A program made the translations under genes and the position numbers. Under the pieces are notes generated by a model that saw only the letters and a list, made by a program, of their open reading frames with translations, did not search any database and was not told where the DNA came from. Below are positions 6,990 through 16,658 of a DNA stretch of 64,000 bases, piece by piece (position 1 is the stretch's first letter; each line of letters opens with the position of its first letter). Source of the stretch: Mucilaginibacter sp. SJ (lineage in GTDB: Bacteria; Bacteroidota; Bacteroidia; Sphingobacteriales; Sphingobacteriaceae); the NCBI RefSeq assembly GCF_028993635.1, contig NZ_CP118631.1, forward strand, positions 1,798,001-1,862,000, written 5' to 3'.

Positions 6990-8891
6990 TCAACTCAAAT
7001 AATAAGCCTCACCATCAGTTTTAATCTTCCCTGCATCGAGCAGTAGGCGTACGGCTTCCATCTTTTCTTTTTCGGTACCGATATTGATCCCCGTTATCAG
7101 CCCGCCAATATCGGGGTTGCCAATACTAAGCAATTGTACTATTTCGGTGGTGATGTTGTCGAAGATTTCGTCTTGACTTACCCTGCGTTTTTCCTCAAGG
7201 CAAACATCGCAGATCCCGCATTTACGGCCATTTGGCTCATCAAAATAAGCCAGCAACATCTGGCTCCGGCAGCGTTTATGAATGGCGTAGGCAAAAACAG
7301 CCTCCATTTTTTGACGGTACACTTCCTCACGCTGCTCAATATATTTGCGGTCGATAATAAGGTGACTGCCCTGCACCCGTGGCTTTAAATAGGTAACCTG
7401 GGGTTTATCAGTTTGCTGCATATAGCTAAGCAATCCATACTGCTGCAATTGTAACATTCCCTCAATAACCTGCTGAACGCTTATGCCTGTTCGCCTTGCG
7501 ATATCAAACTCCTTGATACGCACATAATTTTCAAAAGCGCCACCGTATGAGCGAAGCAGGGTTTTGATAAAAGGGTCCCAGCCGGCGTTCTGGATCTGGA
7601 AGTTATATAGCTGTTCGTTAACTACCTCAAACTGGAAACGCGAAGGCAAAAATACACTTTCGTTAAAAGCCAGGTATTCATCGCGTTCTAAAAACTTAAG
7701 GGCATTGAGTGTTTTAATAGCATCGAGCTTAAAACGGCTGCAAAATTCGCCAAGGTCGAGATCAAAGCTTAAACCCTCGCCGGCCTCATAAGCTACCTGG
7801 TAATAATTGGCCAGGTTATGATATACCTGCTTAATCTCCTCAACCGATGGGAAATTAAGCTCGTACATCTTTTCCTGTTTCAGCTTATCGGCAGGGTTAT
7901 ATAGCAGTACGCCAAAGGCTTTTTTCCCGTCACGCCCACCCCGGCCGGCTTCCTGGTAATAGGCTTCCAAGCTTTCCGGGATATCCTTGTGGATCACAAA
8001 CCGTACATCCGGTTTATCTATCCCCATACCAAAAGCATTGGTAGCCACAATAACCTGTAACCGGTTATTTTTCCAGGCCTCCTGCTTTTCGGCGCGCTGG
8101 TCAACAGTCAGGCCTGCATTATAATAATCGGCCCTGATACCGTTATCGATCAAAAATTTCGCTATCTCAAAAGTTTCCTTCCTGCTCCGTACATATACAA
8201 TGCCGCTTCCCTTAACACCGCGTACGATATTTAACATTTTACGGAACTTATCTTCCTCATGCTGCACCACATAACTGATATTGCGTCGTTCAAAACTTTG
8301 CTGGTAAACAACCGGATTTTTGAATTTCAGCTTTTCCTGAATATCGGCCTTAACATCGGCGGTAGCCGTTGCTGTAAGCGCAAGCACGGGCACGTTGGGA
8401 TGCAGCTCCCGCAGATCGGCAATATGCAGGTACAGCGGCCTGAAATCGTAACCCCATTGCGAAATACAATGCGCCTCGTCCACCGCGAAAAGGTTTACTT
8501 TCATGTACTTCACCCGCTCGCGCACCAATTCGCTCAGCAAGCGCTCGGGCGACAGGTACAGGAACTTCACCGAGCCATAAATGCAATTATCCAGCGCCAG
8601 GTCTATCTCACGGCGCCCCATGCCCGATACTATCGATATAGCATTGATGCCTTTGGCCCGCAGGTTTTCAACCTGGTCTTTCATGAGTGCGATAAGCGGC
8701 GATATTACAATGCAGATCCCATCTTTGGCCAATGCAGGAACCTGGAAACAAACCGATTTACCGCCACCGGTGGGCAACAGCGCTAAAGTATCGTTCCCCA
8801 ATAAAACAGATTGGATGATCTCGGCCTGCATAGGCCTGAAGGCATCATGGTTCCAGTACTGCTTTAATATTTCTTCGATGGTCATGGGCAA
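6990..8891 (-). CDS. recQ: RecQ, ATP-dependent DNA helicase
   Basis: 3'-5' superfamily 2 helicase of recombination and fork repair. Seen in order: Walker A LLPTGGGKS (residues 38-46), DEAH box VDEAHCISQWGYDF (137-150), motif III LALTATAT, motif V-VI VIVATNAFGMGIDKPDVRFV and QEAGRGGRDG, then the RQC region with the zinc cysteines HKRCRS and KCGICDVC near 555-580. At 633 aa there is a winged-helix C-terminus but no clear HRDC domain. Met1 at 8891 or Met3 at 8885 are both possible starts. The gene is alone on its strand and flanked by inverted MITE copies. Confidence 0.95.
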   Translation of the reverse strand: MPMTIEEILKQYWNHDAFRPMQAEIIQSVLLGNDTLALLPTGGGKSVCFQVPALAKDGICIVISPLIALMKDQVENLRAKGINAISIVSGMGRREIDLALDNCIYGSVKFLYLSPERLLSELVRERVKYMKVNLFAVDEAHCISQWGYDFRPLYLHIADLRELHPNVPVLALTATATADVKADIQEKLKFKNPVVYQQSFERRNISYVVQHEEDKFRKMLNIVRGVKGSGIVYVRSRKETFEIAKFLIDNGIRADYYNAGLTVDQRAEKQEAWKNNRLQVIVATNAFGMGIDKPDVRFVIHKDIPESLEAYYQEAGRGGRDGKKAFGVLLYNPADKLKQEKMYELNFPSVEEIKQVYHNLANYYQVAYEAGEGLSFDLDLGEFCSRFKLDAIKTLNALKFLERDEYLAFNESVFLPSRFQFEVVNEQLYNFQIQNAGWDPFIKTLLRSYGGAFENYVRIKEFDIARRTGISVQQVIEGMLQLQQYGLLSYMQQTDKPQVTYLKPRVQGSHLIIDRKYIEQREEVYRQKMEAVFAYAIHKRCRSQMLLAYFDEPNGRKCGICDVCLEEKRRVSQDEIFDNITTEIVQLLSIGNPDIGGLITGINIGTEKEKMEAVRLLLDAGKIKTDGEAYYLS

Positions 8892-8957
8892 ACGCTGACT
8901 TCAAAACTATTAAATTTAAGGGAAATTTGGACGGGTTATGAATAGAAGGTTAATGTC

Positions 8958-9074
8958 GGAATCAGAATTTATAAAATTAAAGGATTTACTGAATGCAAAG
9001 AAAATTCGAAAAATTCTTTAATTCACTTAATTCAAAAAAAATCCGAAATCGAACATCCGAAATCCCAAATTAAC
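8958..9074. repeat. Heptamer-like inverted array (GAATT / ATCCGAA words)
   Basis: Left arm: GGAATCAGAATTTATAAAAT then AGGATTTACTGAAT. Right arm: ATTCGAA, AAATTCT, TTAATTC, ACTTAATTC, then ATCCGAA, ATCGAAC, ATCCGAA, ATCCCAA, a clean 7-bp step at the end. It lies upstream of the recQ start and just outside the interrupted GC-rich repeat. Confidence 0.55.
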
Positions 9075-9078
9075 ATTG

Positions 9079-9369
9079 TGGGCGTTACCTTCGGCCCGCG
9101 CTATCCGCTCATACTGCGCAGGCCTTAGCCGCTTGGCCGGTATCCCAATGTCATTAAGTTAAGAGATTGACAAGTTGCACCAGAGGTGCAAAAGGTTTGT
9201 AGAAACAAATTCGCATAGATCTCTGGTGTGCCAGCGGTACACAACTCCGGTGTTCCGTACCTCTGGCACGGTTGTTTTGAATATGTATGTTGCTACAAAC
9301 CTGTTCCCCCTCTGGGGGATTTTCCTTAACTTAATGACATTGGCCGGTATCCGCTACTATCGCTAACGC
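9079..9369. repeat. GC-rich dispersed repeat GGGCGTT...CTAACGC (copy 2), split by a MITE
   Basis: This begins GTGGGCGTTACCTTCGGCC and ends TATCGCTAACGC. Removing 9146-9342 and one copy of GCCGGTATCC joins the flanks into a ~85-bp repeat like 1744-1867, with GCGTTA/TAACGC ends. Confidence 0.5.
9146..9342 (-). mobile_element. MITE copy B (197 bp), inverted relative to copy A
   Basis: It has the same 18-bp ends as copy A. The reverse complement follows copy A almost base for base, differing mainly in two short AT-rich stretches and by one base in length. The 10-bp GCCGGTATCC precedes it (9136-9145) and follows it (9343-9352), a target duplication. The two copies face each other 2.4 kb apart across recQ. 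Confidence 0.85.
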
Positions 9370-9380
9370 AAAACAGGTAG

Positions 9381-10526
9381 TTAATTAAACCCCATCAACC
9401 ATTTATAAAATCCGGGCCAGTCGCCATTCCATTGCTTCTCATTGTGGGATGCACCTTTGATTATAGTAACGGGGGCGTTTCCGGGTCTCACCCCTCTTGA
9501 TTTCAGCAAATCGGCCATCTTTTGCATGTCGGCAACCATGCTCTCACTTTCGGCATCACCGCAAACAAAATAAAAACGGCTATTTTTACTTACTACAGCT
9601 TGCTGGGCCTGGTCATAAATCTGCGGTGCAATCCAAAACGCGGGCGAAAATATACCTGCATTTCCAAACACTTCCGGGTATTTAAGTGCTGCATACATGG
9701 AGATAAGCCCGCCCATTGAGCTCCCGGCAATTGTTGTGTGTACAGCATCACTTTGGGTACGGTAATGTTTATCAATATATGGCTTAAGGTCATTAATCAA
9801 AAACTGTATATAATCATCTCCCCTGCCCTCACCATATTTTGAATTGTACGGGTCATATTCAGTTATGCGGAACTCACCACCATGGTCAACACCAACTATG
9901 ATACTTTCCTGTTGACCTGGTAGTTTATCCATGAGCTCATCAATCCCCCATTCACCATAGGCAGAGGTATACTCATCAAAAAGGTTTTGGCCATCATGCA
10001 TATAAATTACAGGGTATTGGGTTTTGCCAACCTCATATCCTGCCGGCAGATAGATCCAAACCCTCCGCTGCCTGCCTAATTGAGGTATTTCAAAGTTTTC
10101 GCTGATGATACTTACCCTGGCAGTAGCTGTATGTCTCTTTTCGGGCCGTGCAAAATTGTCCTGCCAACCCGCGATATCAAGCAGAACGGTGGTATCGCCT
10201 TTTACCAGGAGGCTTCTGTTTTCAACAGCCTTGCCAGCGGTGTCACATTCCACTGCGTTCCAGCTGCCGCGGGTAATTTTAAAGTGAATAATGCCGGCGG
10301 GTAAATCTTTATTTAAGGTATAACTTCCTTTGTTGTTTTTAACAAGTTCCCAGGCTTTATCAGCTGGGTTCCAGCCATTAAAATCACCTGCCAAAAAAAG
10401 GCGTTCAGAAGGGCTTTTCAGGGCCGAAATTTTGCCGGTAAAAAAGGAGATTTTCACCTGGCTAAAAAGCAAAAAATTTTGGCCCAAAAGCAAAAACGCG
10501 CAGAAAATTATTTTTTTCATCATCAT
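9381..10526 (-). CDS. Secreted alpha/beta-hydrolase esterase with N-terminal starch-binding-like domain
   Basis: Exported serine esterase of the enterochelin-esterase/esterase-D type (PF00756). A signal peptide (residues 1-23, ending LLFSQ) precedes an immunoglobulin-like carbohydrate-binding domain resembling CBM20/CBM48, with FLAGDFNGWNPADKAW at 45-60. The catalytic domain has the nucleophile elbow GSSMGG with Ser270, an acidic partner probably Asp324, and His361. Length 381 aa. It is divergent from susC, and a LacI-like palindrome sits 23 bases upstream of its start, so it is probably part of the same glycan locus. The substrate is not determined; deacylation of a decorated alpha-glucan would fit. 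Confidence 0.82.
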   Translation of the reverse strand: MMMKKIIFCAFLLLGQNFLLFSQVKISFFTGKISALKSPSERLFLAGDFNGWNPADKAWELVKNNKGSYTLNKDLPAGIIHFKITRGSWNAVECDTAGKAVENRSLLVKGDTTVLLDIAGWQDNFARPEKRHTATARVSIISENFEIPQLGRQRRVWIYLPAGYEVGKTQYPVIYMHDGQNLFDEYTSAYGEWGIDELMDKLPGQQESIIVGVDHGGEFRITEYDPYNSKYGEGRGDDYIQFLINDLKPYIDKHYRTQSDAVHTTIAGSSMGGLISMYAALKYPEVFGNAGIFSPAFWIAPQIYDQAQQAVVSKNSRFYFVCGDAESESMVADMQKMADLLKSRGVRPGNAPVTIIKGASHNEKQWNGDWPGFYKWLMGFN

Positions 10527-10539
10527 AAAAAGCTAAAAA

Positions 10540-10570
10540 CCGGGAACGTTTCCGGGAACGTTCCCGGAAA
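10540..10570. promoter_or_regulatory. Probable LacI-family operator, perfect 22-bp palindrome
   Basis: The core CCGGGAACGTTCCCGG (with TTT/AAA flanks, 10549-10570) is a perfect dyad with the central CG typical of LacI/GalR operators. A second, overlapping half-match CCGGGAACGTTTCCGG starts at 10540. The site lies in the esterase-susC divergent spacer, near the esterase start. No regulator gene is in the window. Confidence 0.65.
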
Positions 10571-10870
10571 TTGGTTGCATTAAAGTAAAATTACATATTG
10601 TGTAAACCTGACACTTACTTATTTCACAAATATGTGTTTAAATGCAAATTTCGCATAAAAACAATATTTTTTCTCGGTTATTTTAATAATTTTCAACATT
10701 TCGTTAAAGTTAAAAAAGACTTAATTAAACGCTTTAAAATTATCTTTTATATAAAATTTGCAATTGATATTTGTAAATGTAAATTAGTCGCATGCTGTTT
10801 CGGCCACAATAATAAACCAATTATAGACGGCAAAATAAGCCTTTTTTTATTCATAAAAATCAATAAGTAA
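10571..10870. other. AT-rich esterase-susC regulatory spacer
   Basis: No gene is seen. The 300 bases are strongly AT-rich and hold several TTTG strings and a TATATAAAATTTGCA stretch near 10748-10763 that could serve as the susC promoter, but I cannot place the boxes with confidence. Confidence 0.4.
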
Positions 10871-13800
10871 ATGAGAAAAAATTACTCAAAAAAGTATGTT
10901 CTTCTTTGTGCTTTCCTGATGATGTCATTCATGGCATTTTCACAAACCGGGAGTATTAAAGGAAAGGTATCTGACGAAACCAACCAGCCCCTCCCCGGTG
11001 CTACGGTTACCGTCGATGGTACCACTATTGGTTCAACTACCGACCCTAATGGTAACTACGCCATTAACAATGTTAAAGCCGGCACTTACACCCTAAGCGT
11101 AAAATTTATCGGTTATATTACCATCAAAAAAACAGTAACCGTTAACGGCGCAACGGTCGAAAACTTCAGCCTCGCTCCAGAAAGCAAAAGCCTGAACGAG
11201 GTAGTGGTTATAGGTTACGGTACCCAGCGCAAAAAAGATCTTTCAGGCGCAATCACCAACGTAACCGCCAAAGATTTTCAAAAAGGCGTCATCACTACCC
11301 CCGAGCAGTTAATTGCCGGCAAGGTTGCAGGTGTATCCGTAATATCAAACAGCGGCGCGCCTGGTGCAGGTAGTACTATCCGGATCCGTGGCGGTGCTTC
11401 ATTAAGCGCAAGTAACGATCCGCTTATTGTTATTGATGGTGTGCCTATCAGCAACAGCAGTATCTCCGGTGCAGCCAACCCTTTAAGCCTCATCAACCCC
11501 AACGATATCGAATCGTTTTCGGTATTAAAAGATGCTTCTGCATCAGCTATTTATGGTAACAGGGCATCAAACGGTGTTATTTTGATCACCACCAAAAAAG
11601 GTAAAAGCGGCAAACCGGTTATTGATTTCAGCTCGCAGGTTTCGGCAAGCAAAATCCCTAAAGAAGCATCGGTGCTGACCGGCGACCAGGTACGCGACTA
11701 TGTTAACACTAACGGTACCGCTGCTCAAAAAGCACTTTTAGGTACTGCAAGCACCGACTGGCAAAAGCAGATCTACCAAACAGGTATCACTACTGATAAT
11801 AATATCAGCGTATCAGGCGCGGCAAAACACCTGCCCTACCGCGTATCGGCAGGTTATCTTGATCAGGATGGTGTTTTAAAAACCAGCTCAATGCAGCGTA
11901 TAACAGGCGCCATCAATTTAAGCCCAAGTTTTTTTACCGATCACCTGAAAGTTAACTTAAACGCTAAAGGCGCACAGGTTAAACAAAGGTTTGCCAATGA
12001 AGGTGCTATAGGTTCGGCAGTAAGCTTTGACCCTACCAAACCGGTTTATTCAGGCAACAGCCGTTTTGGCGGTTACTGGGAATGGCTTAATGATCCTACA
12101 AAACCAGGGGGCGGCTTAAAAGACCTTGCCACTTTAAACCCCCTCGGTTTACTGGAGCAGCAGGACAACCGCAGTACTGTTTACCGCAGCATCGGTAACC
12201 TGCAATTAGATTATAAATTCCACTTTTTACCGGAGTTACATGCCAATGTTAACTTAGGTTATGATGTTTCAAAAGGCACAGGGCACGTTATCATTCCGGA
12301 TAGCGCTGCTTCAAACTACAAGGGATTTCTTGACGCAAAAAGTGTTACGCACCGTGGCTTAAATAACCAATACAAACAAACCCAAAAAAATACCATATTT
12401 GAAGGCTACTTAAGCTACGCCAAAGATCTGAAAAGCATAGCCAGCCATATTGATGCGGTAGCAGGTTATTCATACCAGGATTTCTCAATCACCAACTACA
12501 ACTTTGGCAATTTTGCCCATGATGGTACCGAGCAACCAGGCACTAATCCAATCTATGCGTTTGATAAACCCGAAAACAGGCTGATATCAGTTTACGGTCG
12601 TTTAAATTATGTATTTGAAGATAAATACATTTTAACCGGTACTGTACGCCGCGACGGTTCTTCAAAATTCAATCCAAATCAAAGGTTCGGTACGTTCCCT
12701 TCAGTTGCATTTGCATGGAAACTGAAAGAAGAATCGATGTTCAAAGGCATAACAGCTTTATCTGATTTGAAACTGCGCGCAGGTTACGGTGTTACCGGTC
12801 AGCAGGATGGTATTGGTAACTATGATGTTGTATCATTTTATAACCTGAGTACAAATACAGCTCAGTACCAGCTTGGCGATACTTTCTACAACCTGTACCG
12901 TCCGGGTGGTTACTATGCACTGCGCACCTGGGAACAAACGGCAGCAACCAACGTAGCAATTGATTTTGGTTTCCTTGATAACCGTATCACCGGCACTTTG
13001 GATTACTACCACCGTAAAACCTCAAAATTATTGAACAGGATACCTCAGCCGGCAGGTACCAACTTCTCAAATTATATTGTGGCCAACATCGGCGACTTAA
13101 CCAGCAATGGTATCGAGTTAAACCTGAGTGCAGATGTAATCAGAACCAGCGATGTTACCTGGAATGTTAACCTTAACGCTACTTACAATACCAACAAGAT
13201 CACCAAATTGACACTGGCCCCAGATCCAAGCTATCCTGGCGCTCCAACCGGTAACATTTCTGGCGGTACAGGTAACACCATCCAGATCAACTCTGTCGGT
13301 TACCCGCGCAACTCCTTCTATGTTTATCAGCAGGTTTACGGCAGCGATGGCAAACCGCTTGATGGTGTGTATGTTGACAGGAACAAAGACGGTATAGTTA
13401 ATGAAAATGACCTGTACCGTTACAAAAGCTCCGATCCTAAAGGCTATTTTGGTTTAAGCTCAAACCTTAGCTACAAAAAATGGTCGGCTGGTTTTGTTGC
13501 AAGGGCAAGCGTTGGCAACTATGTTTATAATAATGTTTTCTCAGGCTCGGGCACCCAGCTTAGCATATTTAATGGCATAGGTATCTTAAACAATGCCTCA
13601 ACCAACCTGCTTGAAACCGGTATGACCGGCTCTTTTGATAAAAGCAGGCTATCGGACTATTACATACAAAACGCTTCATTTATCCGTATGGATAACGTTA
13701 ACGTAGGTTATAATTTTGGTAAAGTATTTCACAACACCGGTAACCTCAGGTTAAGCGCTAACGTGCAAAACGTTTTTGTTATCACCAAATATAAAGGCCT

Positions 13801-13885
13801 TGATCCGGAAGTTAACAGCGGTATCGATAATAACTTTTATCCCCGCCCCCGCACCTATGTGTTAGGTCTTAATTTATCGCTATAA
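10871..13885 (+). CDS. SusC/RagA-type TonB-dependent outer-membrane receptor
   Basis: Energised outer-membrane porin that imports oligosaccharides bound by its SusD lid. A signal peptide ends at MAFSQ (residue 25). Next come a carboxypeptidase-regulatory-like domain (GSIKGKVSDETNQPLPGATV, ~28-105), the TonB box region EVVVIGYGTQRKKDLSG (~110), the plug with PGAGSTIRIRGG and PLIVIDGVP, then a ~780-residue beta barrel. Length 1004 aa is normal. It is followed after 29 bases by susD and then a SusE-like gene, so it leads a polysaccharide-utilisation operon. No glycoside hydrolase is in the operon itself. Confidence 0.95.
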   Translation: MRKNYSKKYVLLCAFLMMSFMAFSQTGSIKGKVSDETNQPLPGATVTVDGTTIGSTTDPNGNYAINNVKAGTYTLSVKFIGYITIKKTVTVNGATVENFSLAPESKSLNEVVVIGYGTQRKKDLSGAITNVTAKDFQKGVITTPEQLIAGKVAGVSVISNSGAPGAGSTIRIRGGASLSASNDPLIVIDGVPISNSSISGAANPLSLINPNDIESFSVLKDASASAIYGNRASNGVILITTKKGKSGKPVIDFSSQVSASKIPKEASVLTGDQVRDYVNTNGTAAQKALLGTASTDWQKQIYQTGITTDNNISVSGAAKHLPYRVSAGYLDQDGVLKTSSMQRITGAINLSPSFFTDHLKVNLNAKGAQVKQRFANEGAIGSAVSFDPTKPVYSGNSRFGGYWEWLNDPTKPGGGLKDLATLNPLGLLEQQDNRSTVYRSIGNLQLDYKFHFLPELHANVNLGYDVSKGTGHVIIPDSAASNYKGFLDAKSVTHRGLNNQYKQTQKNTIFEGYLSYAKDLKSIASHIDAVAGYSYQDFSITNYNFGNFAHDGTEQPGTNPIYAFDKPENRLISVYGRLNYVFEDKYILTGTVRRDGSSKFNPNQRFGTFPSVAFAWKLKEESMFKGITALSDLKLRAGYGVTGQQDGIGNYDVVSFYNLSTNTAQYQLGDTFYNLYRPGGYYALRTWEQTAATNVAIDFGFLDNRITGTLDYYHRKTSKLLNRIPQPAGTNFSNYIVANIGDLTSNGIELNLSADVIRTSDVTWNVNLNATYNTNKITKLTLAPDPSYPGAPTGNISGGTGNTIQINSVGYPRNSFYVYQQVYGSDGKPLDGVYVDRNKDGIVNENDLYRYKSSDPKGYFGLSSNLSYKKWSAGFVARASVGNYVYNNVFSGSGTQLSIFNGIGILNNASTNLLETGMTGSFDKSRLSDYYIQNASFIRMDNVNVGYNFGKVFHNTGNLRLSANVQNVFVITKYKGLDPEVNSGIDNNFYPRPRTYVLGLNLSL

Positions 13886-13914
13886 CACTTTATTCACAGT
13901 AAAGAGAAATAAAC

Positions 13915-15498
13915 ATGAAAAGAAATTCAATAAAATATATAACTGTAGCAGCTTTAATTGCCGGCGGCCTTACATCGTGCACTAAAAAGCTTGATCTGCT
14001 GCCAACAAATGATGTTACCTCGGCACAGGTTTACAGCACCCCCGAAGGATATAAGCAAGCTTTTGCTAAAGTTTACGCTGCATATGCGTTAACAGGCAAC
14101 TCAGGCCCGGCGGGTAATGGTGACGTACAAGGTATTGACGAAGGCACCTCAGACTTTTTCCGCCTGTACTGGTGTGCCGAAGAGCTACCAACTGATGAAG
14201 CCGTTGTAGGCTGGGGCGACGTAGGCTTGCCGGATTTTCACAGCATGACCTGGTCATCAAGCAATACTTTCTTAACCGGCTTATATTACAGGTGTATGTA
14301 CCAGATTACCCTGGCGAATGATTTTATTCGCCAGTCGTCTGATGCTAACCTGAGCAGCAGGGGTATTAAAGGTGCAGATGCCGATAAAGTTCACCAGTAT
14401 GTAGCCGAAGTCCGCTTTTTAAGGGCTTACCAGTATTCAATTTTGATGGACTTGTTTGCTGCCCCTCCATTTGTTACAGAAAACGATCCGTTGGGCGGAC
14501 CACTACCAAAGCAGATAAGCCGTAAAGATCTGTTTACCTATATTGAAGGCGAGCTTAAAGCAATTGATGGAGGCCTTGCTGATGCACGCACTAACGAATA
14601 CGGTCGCGCGGATAAAGCCGCTGCCTGGGCTTTGCTGGCAAGGATTTATCTTAATGCCGAAGTTTATACCGGTACTGCTAATTATGCAGCCGCGATAACC
14701 TATTCAAAAAAGGTGATTGATGCCGGTTATTCATTGGTTAGTGACTATACCAAACTAATGCGCGCTGATAACAACCTCAATAAAAATGAGTTTATTTTAA
14801 CCATTAACTACGATGGCTTGCATACACAAGGCTATGGTGGTGCCACATTTATGACGCATGCACCGGTTGGTGGCTCAATGCCGGCGGCTGATTATGGTAT
14901 CGCCGGCGGGTGGGCCGGTTTACGGACAACCAAAGCTTTTGTAAACCTGTTTCCCGGAGGCGCTTCAAGTGCCGATAAACGCGCCCAGTTTTACACCGAT
15001 GGCCAAAACATTGAGATCAACACCATCAGCACCTTTACCGATGGCTACGCTATCAGCAAATTCAAAGATGTTAAGATAAATGGCGGTGCCCCGCAAAGTT
15101 TGGATTATGCAGATATGGACCTTCCTATTTTCCGTTTAGCCGAACAATATTTGATTTATGCCGAAGCTACTACACGCGGCGGCGGCGGCGATGCCGCACT
15201 TGCTTTAAGCTATGTTAACAAATTAAGGGCCCGTGCCTACCAAAGTGCTACCACCGGCCAGTTAACCGCTTTAACAACCGACCTGTTGCTTGATGAAAGA
15301 GGACGTGAGCTGTACTGGGAAGGTTTCCGCCGTACGGACCTTATCCGTTACAAAAAATTTGTTGAGGCTACTTACTTATGGCCGTTTAAAGGCGGTTCAA
15401 AAGATGGCAAAGGCGTTGAAAGTTTCCGTACGGTATATCCGTTACCATCGGCAGATGTTACAGCCAACCCTAATCTGAAACAAAATACAGGCTATTAA
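13915..15498 (+). CDS. SusD/RagB-type nutrient-binding outer-membrane lipoprotein
   Basis: Surface lipoprotein that captures glycans and closes over SusC. It has a lipoprotein signal with acylated Cys in LTSCTKKLD (about residue 23), the conserved LDLLPTNDVTS start, a TPR-rich body with KAAAWALLARIYLNAE, and the conserved C-terminal region LLDERGRELYWEGFRRTDLIRYKKF, written here in part. Length 527 aa. It sits 29 bases after susC and 61 bases before the SusE-like gene. The presence of SusE suggests a starch-like alpha-glucan substrate. Confidence 0.95.
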   Translation: MKRNSIKYITVAALIAGGLTSCTKKLDLLPTNDVTSAQVYSTPEGYKQAFAKVYAAYALTGNSGPAGNGDVQGIDEGTSDFFRLYWCAEELPTDEAVVGWGDVGLPDFHSMTWSSSNTFLTGLYYRCMYQITLANDFIRQSSDANLSSRGIKGADADKVHQYVAEVRFLRAYQYSILMDLFAAPPFVTENDPLGGPLPKQISRKDLFTYIEGELKAIDGGLADARTNEYGRADKAAAWALLARIYLNAEVYTGTANYAAAITYSKKVIDAGYSLVSDYTKLMRADNNLNKNEFILTINYDGLHTQGYGGATFMTHAPVGGSMPAADYGIAGGWAGLRTTKAFVNLFPGGASSADKRAQFYTDGQNIEINTISTFTDGYAISKFKDVKINGGAPQSLDYADMDLPIFRLAEQYLIYAEATTRGGGGDAALALSYVNKLRARAYQSATTGQLTALTTDLLLDERGRELYWEGFRRTDLIRYKKFVEATYLWPFKGGSKDGKGVESFRTVYPLPSADVTANPNLKQNTGY

Positions 15499-15559
15499 TA
15501 ATACACCGGGAGATGCCCTCAAAGTATCTCCCGCAAAACCATAAAACCTAAAAAAGGAT

Positions 15560-16588
15560 ATGAAAAAAATATTTACCACGCTCCTGGCATTCGGTGGCAT
15601 TGCACTGCTGATGCTGGCGTCATGTAAAAAAGATGAAGTAAAGGTTGTAGCAAACGTGGGCAAAGTAGGCACTTTAACTTCAACAACAACCGCCCCCGCA
15701 CTCTCTAAACCCAATGCCAATAATGATGCTATTACTTTTAACTGGGTTGCAACCCCTGTTACAGGTTATAAAGCTCCCATTACGTATACCATACAGTTAG
15801 ATGTAAAAGGCAATAATTTCAAAAACGCAAGGGAAGTAAGTACCGATAAGCTTACCCAAACACTAAAGGTAGGTGCACTTAACGATATGCTAACCGCACT
15901 GAAGCTATCTTATGAAAACCCATCGCAAGTTGATGTGCGCATTAAATCATCGGCTGCTCCAAACCTGGCTGCTACTTACTCAAATATCATTACGTTAACC
16001 GTATTGCCATATCAGGGCACGGGTTATATTTATGTTCCTGGCGCGTACCAGGGATGGGACCCCAAAACTGCTGACAGTCTTACCTCGCCTAATAACGATG
16101 GCGTATATGACGGCTATATCGGTTTCCCTGCAGGTAAGCTTGAATTTAAACTTACTCCTAAAAAGGTCTGGGACGTTGCATACGGAGATGCAGGCAGCGG
16201 AAAAATAAGTACTACCGGCGGTAATCTTTCAGTACCTGCCGCAGGATACTATGCATTGCACGCTGTTATCGACCAAAACGATAAAACAAAAGGCACATTT
16301 ACCGCTACCCCTGTATTTTGGAGCATTATTGGCGATGCTACTCCGGGCGGCTGGAGCACTGATACTGATATGCTTTATGATGCTACCACCAAAACATGGA
16401 GCGTTACAGCCGCTTTAATTGGGGGCAAGGATATAAAATTCAGGTTTAATCACAGCTGGGATTTAAACTTAGGCGGAACACCAGGTGCACTTACACCAGG
16501 CGGAGCTAATTATACAATATCAGCCGGCGGCACTTACAAAATAGTGTTAAACGCTAATGCCAACACTTTTACTATTACTAAGCTTTAA
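15560..16588 (+). CDS. SusE/SusF-like outer-membrane starch-binding lipoprotein
   Basis: Accessory surface glycan-binding lipoprotein. The signal MKKIFTTLLAFGGIALLML leads to Cys in ASCKKDE (~residue 22). Residues ~35-150 form a SusE N-terminal Ig-like domain (ITFNWVATPVTGYKAPITY). Two C-terminal carbohydrate-binding modules follow: GYIYVPGAYQGWDPKTAD at ~155-172 and WSIIGDATPGGWSTDTDM at ~255-272, each with the conserved Trp platform of SusE/SusF domains. Length 342 aa. It ends the susCDE operon; a strong terminator lies 36 bases later. Confidence 0.9.
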   Translation: MKKIFTTLLAFGGIALLMLASCKKDEVKVVANVGKVGTLTSTTTAPALSKPNANNDAITFNWVATPVTGYKAPITYTIQLDVKGNNFKNAREVSTDKLTQTLKVGALNDMLTALKLSYENPSQVDVRIKSSAAPNLAATYSNIITLTVLPYQGTGYIYVPGAYQGWDPKTADSLTSPNNDGVYDGYIGFPAGKLEFKLTPKKVWDVAYGDAGSGKISTTGGNLSVPAAGYYALHAVIDQNDKTKGTFTATPVFWSIIGDATPGGWSTDTDMLYDATTKTWSVTAALIGGKDIKFRFNHSWDLNLGGTPGALTPGGANYTISAGGTYKIVLNANANTFTITKL

Positions 16589-16623
16589 GCTTAAACATTG
16601 CAGTTGATTGATTTATTTATATG

Positions 16624-16656
16624 GCCCCGCACGGTGAAAACCTGCGGGGCTTCTTT
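16624..16656 (+). terminator. Terminator of the susCDE operon
   Basis: GCCCCGCA and TGCGGGGC-type arms (16624-16650) are followed by TTCTTTAT. Position is 36 bases after the SusE stop. Confidence 0.8.
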
Positions 16657-16658
16657 AT

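Noticed and set aside
6585..7046. Plus-strand open frames downstream of recQ
   Set aside because: They run through the MITE and a palindromic repeat and show no protein-like pattern.
8259..8786. Long open frame antisense to recQ
   Set aside because: Helicase motifs are complete on the minus strand; this is a shadow frame.
9175..9366. Open frame inside MITE copy B, as a possible transposase
   Set aside because: Only 63 codons, no transposase motif, and it consists mostly of the inverted-repeat sequence.
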